Shown here: piece by piece, positions 43,338-54,776 of the stretch
Layout of the letters: the number at the start of each line of letters is the position of its first letter
Numbering within the stretch: the stretch's first letter is position 1
NCBI RefSeq assembly: GCF_051014445.1
Contig: NC_135141.1
Location: forward strand, 6,820,001-6,884,000
Source: Colletes latitarsis
Taxonomy: Eukaryota; Arthropoda; Insecta; Hymenoptera; Colletidae
DNA length: 64,000 nt
Reading direction: 5' to 3'
The notes under the pieces: generated by a model
Database searches by the model: none
What the model was told of the DNA's origin: nothing
Seen by the model: the letters and a program-made list of their open reading frames with translations, nothing else
Made by a program: the position numbers and the translations under genes

Positions 43338-43840
43338 AAGATTAAAAAATTCGTGGCATGCCTCCAAGTGGTCTTAATTTAATTCGTGTAAGCATCAGTA
43401 ATGGGATCTTCAAAATTGACGCTGTGATTAATTTTCAAATGGCCTCTGTTATATTGTTATCAAAATGTGTGAATTTGGAGTTCCAGAAATATGGATCCTA
43501 ATTAAACTGCATGAATTTTGCAAAAGTAAACAACTGTTATTTAAATTTTTGCAAGACAAAACCCTAATTAACAAAAAATCTCAATTAACCGTAATGTGGA
43601 AATCCCCTGAAACTGGTAGATGAAAATTCGCGATATAGGAGAACTGTTCCAGCATCTGCCAATGTTTCCAAAAGAAAAAGAACTTGTAATATAAAAATAC
43701 CAATAAAACATGGAACATGGATTTAAAAACGAAACTCAATTAGGAAAAAGTACTAAAATTAACTTACATGTTAGTATTTAATGTTGAGCAATACCATATT
43801 ATAAGAGAATTGGAACTAAATAAAAATACAGTTACCCAAT
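43338..43840 (+). pseudogene. Merlin (ISXO2-like) transposase, 5' part
   Basis: The N-terminal half of a Merlin/IS1016-type transposase in decayed frames: a region reading LIKLHEFCKSKQLL and FLQDKTLI near 43490-43570, and ELELNKNTVTQW at 43807-43842, typical of the helix-turn-helix-like segment before the DDE core. Several stops lie between. The gene is interrupted at 43841 by the LINE and resumes at 58756; GGCGTTATTTT is duplicated at the two edges. Confidence 0.6.
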
Positions 43841-43934
43841 GGCGTTATTTTTTTTTTTTATGTTAACTTTTAACGTCGCATCGACCTTACGGTCATTAGC
43901 GACGGTTATATCTAGCGTTCTCTTGTAGGGGTGG

Positions 43935-46851
43935 TTAGATTTCCTTGTACATGTTAATTTCTTTTAGGTAATTCAGGGTAGCATCGGTGCACTCTGGCGC
44001 CGTCAAGGCTGTTGGTTTTTCTATATTGTACTTTTGTCTTGAGGTCTGGAATCTCCTACATTCATACAGCATGTGGTTGGTCGATAACGGTTGGTCGCAT
44101 ACATTGCAGAATGGTGGGTCCGTCTTCTTGATCAAATACTCGTGCGTCAGTCTGCAGTGTCCTGTGCGCAGTCGTGCCATGATTATTCTTTCTCTTCTGG
44201 TCATGGCGGAAGGCATTGGCTGGTAGAAATCTTGCACTGTATCGTGTGTTTTTGTTTTTTTGGAGGTGGTCCATATGATGTTCCATTCTTGTTTTTCAGC
44301 GTGTTTCAGCGAAGTGACGAGGTCTTGATATGGTATTCTTCCCTCCACTTCATTGGGTGAGTGGGATGCTGCTTCTTTGGCTGCTGTGTCAGCTTTTTCG
44401 TTACCTATTATCCCTTGATGGGAAGGGACCCATATTAGAATTACTTGTTTGCCATTGTGGATAAGGTCTGTGTATATTTCTTGGATGTTCAATATGGTAT
44501 CATGTTTGTTCTTATTGCCGGTGTTTTCTATTGCATTAATTACGCTTATAGAGTCAGTATAGATGACAGCGTGTTGGAGATTTTGACTTTGAATATAGTG
44601 TAGTGCTTTAAGAACTGCGTATGCTTCAGCTGAGAAGATGGATGAGGCATTAGGAAGACGAAGTTTTCTGGTCATGTTGTCACATATAATAGCAATTCCT
44701 ACACCCTGGTCGGTCTTGGATGCATCGGTGTATAGCTTTACACAGTTCGGGTATTTTTTATCTAGTTGTAGAAAATCAACTCTGTGTTCTAGGCTACTTT
44801 TTTGGTCTTTGACAACATTCGCAAGAGTCACGTCTATTTTGGGGGTTTGTATGGTCCAGGGTGCTATTTTTCCAACGCTGCGTGTAATAGCTAGTGTCGA
44901 CATTATTTTAACTAGGTTCCGGTATTTGTTGATTCTACCGTAGAATGGCATTGGTAGCTTTGGTTTTTTATTTAGTAATGGTGTGTATCTGTTTCCGAAT
45001 ACGTAGTTGTAGGTGGGGTTATTCGGAGTAGATGACATTTTGGCTGTATATTTAAGGCTCAAAAATTTTCTTCTTTGGTCGAGTGGTGGTTCTTTAGCTT
45101 CGAATAATATACTGTTTATTGGGCTGGTGCGGTAGGTTCCAGTGGCTATTCTCAGAGCTGTATAGTGGATTGTATCGATCATTTTTAATGTGTTGGGTTT
45201 TGCGGAATTATACACTATTGAGCCGTAATCGATTTGGGATCTAATCATCGCTTGGTAGGTTTTAAGGATAGTTTCTTGGTCTGCTCCCCAGTTACTGTTT
45301 GCTAGTGTCTTGATGACATTCATCTTTTTGGTGTATGTATTTTTCAAGTGTTTCATGTATGGAACCCATGTCAGTTTGGAATCAAATGTAAGTCCAAGGA
45401 GTTTAATATTGTCTACTTTTTTAACTTCGATGTTTTCGATATATAGTTTTGGCAAGTTTTGGTTTTGCTTACGTTGTCTGGAGAATATTATGTACTGCGT
45501 TTTTTGGGGGGAAAGTCTAAGCCCCGATTGTTCGGACCATGTTTGGAGTTTGTTTATGGTTGTTTGCAGCAGTTTTATTACTGTTTTAATGTTTCTTCCA
45601 CTGCAGGTTAATGTTAAGTCGTCAGCAAACAAGTGTCCTTGAATCGGTGGTGGTATATTTTCCATTATGTTATTGATTCCTACCAGGAATAGTGTGACAC
45701 TGATTACTGATCCTTGTGGTACTCCATTTTGGATGGCTGTTGGGTTGGACAGAGTTCCATTTGCTCTGACTTGGATGGATCTGTGGTGGAGGAAGTTTTT
45801 GATGAAGGCAACCATGTTGCCATTTATTTTTAAGTTGGTGAGGATATCGATGATTCTTCGTCTGTGTATCTTATCGTACGCTTTTTCAATATCTAGACAT
45901 ACTGTAGCAAGTAGTTCGTTTTTTAGGAACGCTTCTGATATACTTGTTTCTATGTTGATGAGGACGTCTGTCGTTGATCTGAACTGTCTGAATCCATATT
46001 GGTTGGGTGCTAAGATGTTTTTTGTCTCGAGAAACCACCTAAGTCTTCTGTTAATGATTTTTTCTATGAGTTTGCATAGGCAGTTGGTTAGAGCAATCGG
46101 TCTGTAACTTTCTGGATTGTGTTTGTTTTTATTCGGTTTAAGTATGGATACTACTATGGCTTTCCTCCAGTTTTCAGGGAATACTTGGTGGGTCCATATG
46201 CAGTTGAAAATACGTAATAGGTATTCGATGCCAGTTGGCGGTAGTTCTTTTAACAGTTTGTTTGGTATGTTGTCTGGGTCCCGGGGAGGAGTTTTTTGTT
46301 GTCTGGAGGGTGTCTTTTAGTTCTTCTATTGTTATATTTGTATTAAGGATAGGGTCTATACAGGTGTCGTCTGTTGCGATGGGATTGTTGTCGGAGGGGG
46401 TTACTGGAGGATAGTGGTCATGGTTTAAGTTGTTTGAATGGTTTTGAAAAGTCATCGCAAGGATATCGGCTATGTCCTTTGGATTGGTTATGATGTTATC
46501 GTTACCGAAGTTGAGGAACTGTATTTCTGTGTAGTTGGGTCTTCCATTGATATTTTTGATTTTTTCCATATTGTACTCGTTGGGGTTCGATTAGTGATAG
46601 TGGATATGTACATTTGCCAGGAGTGTCGTTTGCTTTCTTTGATTATTTTACGGAAATTTGCTCGTAGCTTTTTGAAATTTATTAGGTTTTCGGTTGTAGG
46701 GTGTTTCTTTGATCTGTTGAAGGCTTTGTGGCTTTCTTTCATGGCAGATTGACAGTTTTCGTTCCACCATGGCACATTTCTTCTCTTGTCGGTTCGAATT
46801 TTTATTGGTTCAGAAGATTCCTTTGCTGCTGTTTGAATAGTTGTTTCTAAT
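43935..46851 (-). pseudogene. LINE ORF2, reverse transcriptase and RNase H part
   Basis: Copies LINE RNA into DNA. The main frame (43935 to at least 45815 and open further upstream to about 46300) has the RT motifs GVPQGSVIS and FADDLTL, then RNase H with YTDASKTDQG, SAEAYAVLKAL, YTDSISVINAI and NEKADTAAKEAA, and a C-terminal CNVC-x7-H-x4-C motif. Frameshifts near 46300 (after SSPGP) and near 46570 separate it from upstream parts at 46174-46569 and 46488-46775. The endonuclease half continues beyond the BEL insertion at 56316. Inactive because of the insertion and the frameshifts. Confidence 0.85.
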
Positions 46852-48385
46852 TGTTTAAATATGTTAAAAAACTATTTAAAATCGCGTTAGTCTGAAACAT
46901 TAAATTCTCGGCTGCGATTCCCGTATCCGTTTGTGTACGTGACACTGCGGAAGGTTAAGCGTTCGTCAGGTTCGTTGAACGTTCGGACGATTTAAAACCG
47001 CGGCCGTTTACGTGTTTTTGTACGCAGACCTCACGCAAAGATTCGCTTCACACCGGTTTAAACGGTATCGTGACGTCAGCGTCGAGAGAGAGAACCGTAT
47101 AATATATTGAAAAGAGATCGACAGCTGAATTCGGCAGCGCCGCGTCGTGACGACAAGGTGCGACCGAGTCTTCGTCTGTCGATCCGCGACAATATTCGCA
47201 ATTATTCACGAGCCGACTGCCAACGGGAGCGGATCCCAGAAGATCTCGCTCCTCAAGTACGGACTCGCACATAATATTCGGACTTGTATAACAAAGAATT
47301 CTCTCCGTTGCTGCGGTTAGAGTTTCCCAGAACAATCTACCTGCGACAAAAGGGAGGTCGTAATACACGCTGCGCGTGGCGCGACCGCCTTCGCTAGGAA
47401 GGATTGTACGTTGCAGTCGTTGCCGCGACCGCGACGTAAGGGACTCAGGGTGCACCCACCCAGAATCCCTTTAAAGCTATACGGCTTTGGAGCCTCTCAA
47501 AGGTCATACCGTTGAATCGGTACCGCCTCGTGGAGTGCTCTTCGTGCAAAGGTCGCCAAAAAACCCTCTCCAAAAACCCGTCGGTGTACGAGTCGACCGT
47601 ACACCCTACGGAGGAGTTCGGGTTCAAGGTCGCCTCACCTTCCGTCACGCCGCCTAACAAATACGGTCCCCGTGCAACACGGTCGCCGGGTAGGCTTTAT
47701 AGTGCGGGTGGACCCGCGAGGGATTTTTTGCAAAGGACACTTTACTGTCACGGTCCCCGGTAAAAACGGTCGCCGTGCAGTAATTTTACAGTGTCGCAGG
47801 AAATCACCTCGCACGACGTTCCTACGTCACCCGCACGGAGAGCGTGCTCACGGGATCCACCCATTTGGAGCTTTACGACCTCCATTTGGTGACCCGTCCG
47901 TGGCTAAGTCGCCCCCGACAGATACGAGTGAATTCTCTTCTGTTCAGGGTAAAAGTATCGCTGATAATTTCAATAAATAATTATCAGCGTACAAGTACAA
48001 ATTTACAGTCCACTGATTCACGTTAAACGACAGCTGATTCCCCCCTCCCAGCGCACCGCTGGTCGCTAGGAGAGCGAGGCGAACAGCTGACGAGCGTGTT
48101 TACGATACGTGTACGCACGTATTTAATCTGAACGAACCTTTGTTACAGCAACCAAGGTCCATCCCAACCGGGGCAACGTCGGTGAAGCCTCACCCCCGGC
48201 TGGATTCTAAAATAATTCTTTTTTTGTAATTTATATTTTTTTTATTTTTTTCATTTTTTTTGTTAAATTTAAATAAAAGGCTTGTCGCAAGGCGACAAGC
48301 GAAAATTACAAAATAAAAACTTATCAATCACTTTCCCTAGTATTTCCCTCGTCCGGACCCCGGTTAGAACCCTTAGTTTCTAACA
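46852..48385 (+). repeat. BEL 5' LTR
   Basis: 1534 bp from TGTTTAAATATG to GTTTCTAACA. It ends directly before a region (48386-48405, with GGTCCTTCGAGCCGG) where the primer-binding site should lie; I could not assign the tRNA. AATAAA at 48272-48277 is followed by a hairpin. Confidence 0.93.
48272..48300 (+). promoter_or_regulatory. AATAAA plus hairpin in BEL LTR
   Basis: AATAAA (48272-48277) precedes a perfect 9-bp stem, GCTTGTCGC (48280-48288) with GCGACAAGC (48292-48300), loop of three. The 3' LTR has the same at 56197-56225. The diverged solo LTRs A, B and C keep a hairpin at the same place with different bases. Confidence 0.6.
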
Positions 48386-48513
48386 AAACGGTCCTTCGAG
48401 CCGGACTGAGGTTGAAAGAACAGGAAAAAGTTGCAAGTACGTTCACGTAAGTCGCTGCTTACGGGACAACTTAATTTCGAGTAGATTGTAAAATCCTCGA
48501 ATCGGAGATCACC

Positions 48514-51500
48514 ATGTCTATCACCAAGGATGAAGGTCGAAGCGAGTTCGAAGGCGATCTCGACGACCTGATCACCCGGTTCGACATGATGTCAAGGTCG
48601 ATCTCTTATTTAAAGAAACGTGGGCGAGCTCAGTTCACTGAGGAGCTCCTCAGGATAAAGCTCGCCACCGTATCCGAACAATACAAGGAAGCTATTGAGC
48701 AGTACTTGTCGATTCGGAGAAAATATGCCCCTGCGAAACGCAACACGTGCGACTTCCTCGCAAAAGGTGGCGTAGAGAATAAGGAGACCGAATATATGGA
48801 ATTCCAGGCGTACGTTACCACGGAGCTGACCAGACTGGCCGCTGAATCAAAAGCGGCACCCACGTCGGTCAGCCCCCATGACGTCGCTATCGAACTTCCA
48901 AAACAACGGCTCCCCAAGTTCGGAGGTGACCCACGTAAATGGAGACATTTCGCGGATCTGTTCACCTCCGGCATAATAAATAATCCGAGGCTGGCAGATG
49001 TGCATCGATTGCAATATCTGAACGCCTGTCTGGAGGATAAAGCGTTGGCAGCGATCGCGCACCTCGAAGTTACCGATGAGAATTTCGAAGTGGCGTGGAG
49101 AACCCTGAAAGAACAATTCGGGTTACCACGTATCGTGACCGCCAAATTGCTTAATCAACTGACCAAATTGAAAACGATCAAAAGAGATGATCTCGATAGC
49201 CTAAATCAGGTCGTCGTCGTTTTCAAACAGGCCCTTGCGGCATTCGAAAAACAGGGCACGATTTTACAGCAGCGAAATTGGCTGCTAGCCCATACTATTC
49301 GAAGCCATTTAGAAGGGCCTCTGAAAGCTGAGTGGGAACGGTCGCAACGTCTCACCCCGGACTATCCCTCGCATGTCGAGCTAATAGAGTTCCTGGAGGG
49401 GCATGCAAGGGCTCTAACTATGTTAGATGAAGGTCCGAGCAAGCCTGCGACCGAACACCCACCGAAACATAAAGTACGGAGTCACAACTCCGTTCTAGAA
49501 AGTCCAGCTGAGAAAACTGTGACCTGCGGATTTTGCGGCCTTGAGCACAGAATGACCAAATGTGGTGCATTCAGAAACTTGACGCCGAACCGCCGCTATC
49601 AGTTTATAAAAGATAGCCAGCGGTGCATTCTTTGCTTGTCACCTCAGCATGGAAACGCGCGTTGTCCATCCGAGGAGGGGTGCCCGAAGTGCAAAAGCAG
49701 ACATCATGCTCTGCTGCATTTTGAGACCTTTCGGAGCGAAACCGAAAGTCGCAAACCTGCGACAACGGTTTCGTCGGACAAACGCCCGAAAAAGTGGTAT
49801 ACGGCTCCACCGAGCCGGCCGCAACCTGCCGAACGAGCAGCTCGTACCACGACGTCACAGGCAACGACGTCACAGCCCGGTACGTCACACTGTACCGCGC
49901 TCGGTGCAGACGTACCGAAGGCTGTGTTGTTAGCCACGGCGAGCGTGCGTGTGTACGGAGAGAATGGTGCGTCGCGAATCGCGCGCGCACTGATCGATCA
50001 GGGTTCCGAGTCGTCTTTCATCTCCGCGAATTTGACAAATGACCTCAAATTCTCGCGGAGGAAATCCCCAGCCACAGTGACGGGCTTGGGGGGCGGCCGA
50101 ACCCAACAAATTAAATACAGCGTGCAGATGCATTTGGGAACGGTACAAGATACCGCGCCGATAGTCGAGACGAGAGCGTACATCGTACACAAAATTACGA
50201 GCTACGCCTCGCCCTTGGCCGGTGCACTCACATGCGACGCGCTGCGGGATCTGCCGCTTGCAGATCCAAATCCAGCTTCCGGTCAACCGATTGAAGTGTT
50301 GATCGGTGCGGACCTGTACGCGCAAATTATTCGACCGGGTTTCCGTCGAATAAGCAGTACAGGTCCAATCGCCCAAGAAACTGCATTTGGCTGGATTCTT
50401 TCCGGCCCAATAAATGCTAAGGGCAGTAAAAACAAAACTTTGCGGACGTTGCACTGTAACGTCCTCGAATCGCTGGACTCGGCGATTCGCAAGTTTTGGG
50501 AAGTCGAAGAACTCCCTTCGACCTCGGTACACACCAAGGCGGAGGAGGAGTGTGAAACGCACTTCCAAAAAACCGTCGCTCGAGATGCGACAGGACGGTT
50601 TGTCGTCCGATTGCCTTTTTCTCACCCGAGACCGGACGAAGCGTTAGGAAACTCCTATCGAATCGCTCTCTCCGCCCTTGGGAGGTTGAGGAAAAAATTG
50701 GACAAAGACCAGACCCTCGTAAGAGAATATACGACGTTTCTCGAGGAATATGAGGAGCTGGGTCATATGACTCGCATAGAGCCTATTGACGAGACCAGAC
50801 TCTATATTCCGCATCAAGCGGTCATACGCACCGAGAGTGCAACGACCAAATTAAGAGTCGTATTTAACGCGACAAGCCGAACTACCGGCGGTCGTTCATT
50901 AAATGACATCCTACACGTAGGTCCAAAATTGCAGAACGACATCACGTCAGTCTTGACCCGATGGCGTCTGTATGAATACGTGTTGGTGGCCGACATAGAG
51001 AAAATGTTCCGACAGATTCTCGTCGCCCCGCAGGATCGTCGTTTTCAATGCATCCTATGGCGCACACCCGACAACGAACAGCTCAATGCGTTCGAATTAA
51101 ATACCGTAACGTACGGTACGGCGTGTGCACCATACCTGTCGATGCGAACCCTCCTTGAGTTAAAAAATCAGGACGGGCACAGGTACCCCCTTGCCGCCCC
51201 GATTCTCGAGCAGGACATTTATGTAGACGACGTTTTTATGGGAGCACCCGATACGTCTTTGTTGGAGAAAATTCGTAAGCAAGTTTGCGAGCTCCTACAA
51301 AGGGGTGGGTTTAAGCTGCGAAAATGGGCAGGAAATTCGCCATTGTTATTGCGAAATATCCCCCAGAGCGCTCACTCCCACGCCGTCGACCTTACCTTGT
51401 TCGATGACAGCGAATTAAAGGTATTAGGTTTACGCTGGATACCGTCCGGCGATTATTTTTATTTCAATCTGCAATGGTTTCAGCCGTCTGCCTTGCCGAT

Positions 51501-53811
51501 GACAAAACGGAATTTGTTTTCGGAGATTGCTAAGTTGTTCGATCCGCTCGGCTGGTTATCACCAGTCGTGATTCGCGCAAAGATTCTGATGCAATCCCAA
51601 TGGCTGGAGAAAATCCAGTGGGATGATCAAATCTCAGCGAATACGCTCAATACGTGGAATACGTTTTGCGTGGATTGGAGCAGCTTAAATAAGCTAAAAA
51701 TCCCCAGATGGATTAATTATGGAGCCGACACAATTTCCGTGGAAATTCATGAATTTTGTGACGCTTCGCTCGCAGCCTACTCAGCGGTCACTTACGTACG
51801 AGTGACCACAATGAGCAATGTCACCTCCTCGACATTGATAATGGCAAAAACGCGAGTGGCTCCAATTAAAACGCAGTCAATTCCTGTACTGGAATTGAAC
51901 GGCGCCGTGCTGCTCGCCGAGCTTATTGTGCACGTGGAGAAGTCACTTTCATTGAAGGTCGACAGAATAATCTGCTGGACAGATTCCACGATCGCATTGG
52001 CATGGTTGAGAAAGCACGCCTCCACATGGAAGGTTTTAATCGCCAACCGTGTGTCAAAGGTCCAAACATTACTTCCGAACGCTGAATGGAGGCACGTTCC
52101 CACCCGCTTCAATCCCGCGGATCTGAATTCGCGCGGAGTGGAAGCTGCGGAACTCCTTCAATCTAAGCTGTGGATTTCAGGACCAAGTTGGCTAACGGAA
52201 TCGAAAGATTGTTGGCCGAAAACGCCTTCGTCCATCGAGACCGAAGAAGGGAAGCGCAAAGTGCACGCCCACGTAGCAATTCCGGAGAAAGAATGGGAAT
52301 TTGTATTTCGATTCTCGACCTGGAATAAGCTACTTCGTGTAACCGCATACTGTCTCCGACTGAGGGGACCGATGCAAGGTGAGCGAAGGTCGTATGATGC
52401 GAAGATCGTTGACGCGTCTGAGATGCAGCTCGCAAGCGAGAGAATTGTCCGCTACATCCAGCGCACACATTTTGCAAAGGAGTACCGGTGTTTGAAAAAC
52501 CACCGAAAAATCCCAGCAAAATCCACATTAAAAAGTCTGAACCCTTTTCTCGATGACAAAGATGTCTTGAGAGTCGGAGGCAGACTGGAAAATACAACAC
52601 TGTCATGGGAAACCAAGCACCCCATAATTTTGCCGAAACATCACGTTTCCACGATGATAATTCGGCAGTGCCACATTGACACGTTGCACGGGGGATTGCA
52701 GTTGACCATGTACACAGTAAGACAAAGATTTTGGATTCTCGGCTGTCGAAATGCAGCGCGAACGATAATCCACGGATGCATGCGATGCGTTAGATGGAGG
52801 GCAAAAACCTCCACGCAAATCATGCAGGATTTAATACCTGAGCGTTGCCGCGAGGCGAGAGCATTTTCGAACTGTGGAGTGGATTATGCGGGACCTTTTC
52901 GTGTCCGCGACTCCGCCGGTCGAGGAAAAACCGCCCACAAAGCGTACATAGCAGTTTTTGTCTGTTACGCGACACGGGCCATCCACATCGAACTCGTCCA
53001 CGATTATACGACGAGTGCCTTTTTGGCAGCATTAGATCGATTCATTGCACGAAGGGGAGTTCCGTTCTGCATTTTCAGTGACAATGGAACGAACTTTGTC
53101 GGGGCAGATCGAGAATTACGCGAAAATTTCGAAGCAGTGTACAACACGCAAGAAATGCGTAATAAATGCAGTCAAAAAGGAATTAGATGGAAATTTAACC
53201 CACCGAGTGCACCGCACTTCGGTGGCATGCAAGAGGCCGGTGTGAAATCGGTGAAATTTCACCTGAAGCGGACTCTGGGCGAATTCACTCCCACAAGCGA
53301 AGAGTTACAAACATTGCTTTGTAAAATCGAAGCAAGTTTAAACTCGCGACCGATTGCCGCTTTGAGCGATAGCCCGGACGATTACGCGCCGCTCACACCG
53401 GGGCATTTCTTAGTCGGGAGTCCGCTGAACGCGCTTCCGACGAAATCAGTGGAAATTGAAAAACTCTCCCGTTTGACACGATGGAGAGCGATTCAAAAAT
53501 TCCACGAACAAATCTGGAGGCATTGGACACGTGATTATCTCACGCACCTCCAGAATCGTTATAAGTGGCGTACAGCCCAAAAAACATTAAAACTAAACGA
53601 CTTAGTTTTAGTGCAAAATCCTCTCCTCCCCCCGAATCAATGGGAAATGGGACGAGTAGAGGAGGTATTCACCGGCAGGGATGGAAATGCACGTGTTGTC
53701 AAAATACGCACGGAAAAATCCATTTTTACGCGACCTATTACGCGGTTGTGTAAGCTGCCTGTGGAAGAAACCGAGTCGGCGACGGTTAGCGACGCCGACG
53801 AGGTCACATAA
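48514..53811 (+). CDS. BEL/Pao gag-pol polyprotein
   Basis: A single 1765-codon frame encoding everything needed for retrotransposition. In order: N-terminal coiled region, DUF1759-type gag (about residues 125-290), Cys/His knuckles (CGFCGLEH and RCILCLSPQHGNARC, about 337-400), aspartic protease with IDQGSESSF near 492 (DUF1758 type), reverse transcriptase with YVDDVF near 902, the A17/RNase H region with LFDPLGWLSP, FCDAS and CWTDSTIALAWL (about 1010-1165), integrase zinc region near 1375, DDE core with CGVDYAGPF, FSDNGTNFVG and a Glu near 1574, and DUF5641 (about 1650-1745). No stop or frameshift; the start ATG at 48514 follows ATCACC. Probably functional. Confidence 0.93.
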   Translation: MSITKDEGRSEFEGDLDDLITRFDMMSRSISYLKKRGRAQFTEELLRIKLATVSEQYKEAIEQYLSIRRKYAPAKRNTCDFLAKGGVENKETEYMEFQAYVTTELTRLAAESKAAPTSVSPHDVAIELPKQRLPKFGGDPRKWRHFADLFTSGIINNPRLADVHRLQYLNACLEDKALAAIAHLEVTDENFEVAWRTLKEQFGLPRIVTAKLLNQLTKLKTIKRDDLDSLNQVVVVFKQALAAFEKQGTILQQRNWLLAHTIRSHLEGPLKAEWERSQRLTPDYPSHVELIEFLEGHARALTMLDEGPSKPATEHPPKHKVRSHNSVLESPAEKTVTCGFCGLEHRMTKCGAFRNLTPNRRYQFIKDSQRCILCLSPQHGNARCPSEEGCPKCKSRHHALLHFETFRSETESRKPATTVSSDKRPKKWYTAPPSRPQPAERAARTTTSQATTSQPGTSHCTALGADVPKAVLLATASVRVYGENGASRIARALIDQGSESSFISANLTNDLKFSRRKSPATVTGLGGGRTQQIKYSVQMHLGTVQDTAPIVETRAYIVHKITSYASPLAGALTCDALRDLPLADPNPASGQPIEVLIGADLYAQIIRPGFRRISSTGPIAQETAFGWILSGPINAKGSKNKTLRTLHCNVLESLDSAIRKFWEVEELPSTSVHTKAEEECETHFQKTVARDATGRFVVRLPFSHPRPDEALGNSYRIALSALGRLRKKLDKDQTLVREYTTFLEEYEELGHMTRIEPIDETRLYIPHQAVIRTESATTKLRVVFNATSRTTGGRSLNDILHVGPKLQNDITSVLTRWRLYEYVLVADIEKMFRQILVAPQDRRFQCILWRTPDNEQLNAFELNTVTYGTACAPYLSMRTLLELKNQDGHRYPLAAPILEQDIYVDDVFMGAPDTSLLEKIRKQVCELLQRGGFKLRKWAGNSPLLLRNIPQSAHSHAVDLTLFDDSELKVLGLRWIPSGDYFYFNLQWFQPSALPMTKRNLFSEIAKLFDPLGWLSPVVIRAKILMQSQWLEKIQWDDQISANTLNTWNTFCVDWSSLNKLKIPRWINYGADTISVEIHEFCDASLAAYSAVTYVRVTTMSNVTSSTLIMAKTRVAPIKTQSIPVLELNGAVLLAELIVHVEKSLSLKVDRIICWTDSTIALAWLRKHASTWKVLIANRVSKVQTLLPNAEWRHVPTRFNPADLNSRGVEAAELLQSKLWISGPSWLTESKDCWPKTPSSIETEEGKRKVHAHVAIPEKEWEFVFRFSTWNKLLRVTAYCLRLRGPMQGERRSYDAKIVDASEMQLASERIVRYIQRTHFAKEYRCLKNHRKIPAKSTLKSLNPFLDDKDVLRVGGRLENTTLSWETKHPIILPKHHVSTMIIRQCHIDTLHGGLQLTMYTVRQRFWILGCRNAARTIIHGCMRCVRWRAKTSTQIMQDLIPERCREARAFSNCGVDYAGPFRVRDSAGRGKTAHKAYIAVFVCYATRAIHIELVHDYTTSAFLAALDRFIARRGVPFCIFSDNGTNFVGADRELRENFEAVYNTQEMRNKCSQKGIRWKFNPPSAPHFGGMQEAGVKSVKFHLKRTLGEFTPTSEELQTLLCKIEASLNSRPIAALSDSPDDYAPLTPGHFLVGSPLNALPTKSVEIEKLSRLTRWRAIQKFHEQIWRHWTRDYLTHLQNRYKWRTAQKTLKLNDLVLVQNPLLPPNQWEMGRVEEVFTGRDGNARVVKIRTEKSIFTRPITRLCKLPVEETESATVSDADEVT

Positions 53812-53845
53812 AAACCATAACCTCCAACGGCCGAAAGTGATCGAA

Positions 53846-53893
53846 AGGTGAGAAACGACCGTTTCTAGAAATAAACGGTGTTGATTCTCACCT
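53846..53893 (+). ncRNA. Two-tier stem-loop after the pol stop
   Basis: Outer stem AGGTGAGAA (53846-53854) with TTCTCACCT (53885-53893), inner stem ACCGTTT (53858-53864) with AAACGGT (53873-53879). It lies 34 bases after the pol stop codon and before the accessory frame, so it could be an RNA export, stability or translation element. Function not known. Confidence 0.45.
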
Positions 53894-54045
53894 GACCGTT
53901 GTCACTAAAAGTTCAAACGGATTAGTGGGGGTTACGAATCCACCAATCTGAGTTGGATTATTGGTAGGGCGTATCGAGTAATCCGAGCGCTCCCGAATCG
54001 TAACGGAATTCGCGGAATCGAAAACCGCTCAGTTCCAAAACGACA

Positions 54046-54657
54046 ATGAGCGATACCAGTTCCGAAACGAGTCGAACGGAAGAAATTTCGATCTCGGGCG
54101 ACCCCGAGATCGATGAAAGATTCGGGCGGATTCTAAAGCTCGGGGAAACGTCCAGCCTCGGGACGTCGGACCCTGGGGGCTCCACCGCGGAAACCCCAAG
54201 TGAGCCGAACGTCACCCTTTGCTTCGGCCGGGAATCCTTTCGAATCCCGGCCAGAATTTTAACAACGGCGAGGAAATACCACTGCCGGGTGCCCGGAGGG
54301 CAATATATCCTTCGATGGGGACCAGAGGGCAACCTCCGGTCCTGTAATTAGAGGGCCGACAAGGCCGCGGAAACACCGCAAGCCGCAACGCCCGCGCCAA
54401 CATCGACGGTGGCCGCCCCCGCTGGACAGGCTCCGCGGCCGAAAAGAAAGCGGAAGAAGCCGGCGAACAAGACCCCGGCCAATCCTGGACCGTCCAGTAG
54501 CGGCCTGCAGCCTCCAGCTCCTACAGGCCCGCAGGCCAAGCGGAAAAAAAGGGCCTGGCAGCCGTACGGTCAGATCGCCATGGCAAAGGCCATGGCCGAC
54601 CAAATGCTCATGACCTCCATGCGCTACATTCATCAAGCTGCAGCTGGTCAATTGTAA
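54046..54657 (+). CDS. BEL accessory frame with an in-frame TAG
   Basis: Two frames in the same register, 54046-54351 and 54352-54657, separated only by one TAG (54349-54351). The first (101 residues) has an acidic Ser/Thr-rich start and a compact domain containing VTLCFGRESFRIPARIL and GGQYILRWGPEGNLR. The second is Ala/Pro-rich with two basic NLS-like clusters (RPKRKRKKPANK, KRKKRAW) and an amphipathic Met/Ala-rich end. This suggests a nucleic-acid-binding or nuclear accessory protein, either truncated by a recent nonsense mutation or made by read-through. No enzymatic motif seen. Its function is unknown to me. Confidence 0.55.
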
Positions 54658-54763
54658 GTACTTTTGATTTTTTTACAATTAAAAGTGCGCGAGTTCTCTC
54701 TCTCCGCGTAAAAAAGTGACCGTACGGGACTACTGCGTTCTCCGGGTATTGCACAATTCGTGC

Positions 54764-54774
54764 AAGGGGGGCGG
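54764..54774 (+). promoter_or_regulatory. BEL polypurine tract
   Basis: AAGGGGGGCGG ends two bases before the 3' LTR, where plus-strand DNA synthesis of LTR retrotransposons is primed. One C interrupts the purines. Confidence 0.6.
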
Positions 54775-54776
54775 TA

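Noticed and set aside
44638..46752. Plus-strand frames opposite the LINE ORF2
   Set aside because: Antisense shadows of the RT/RNase H region.
47048..48026. Short frames inside the BEL LTRs, repeated at 54973-55951
   Set aside because: Identical in both LTRs because the LTRs are duplicates; they overlap on both strands and have no domain.
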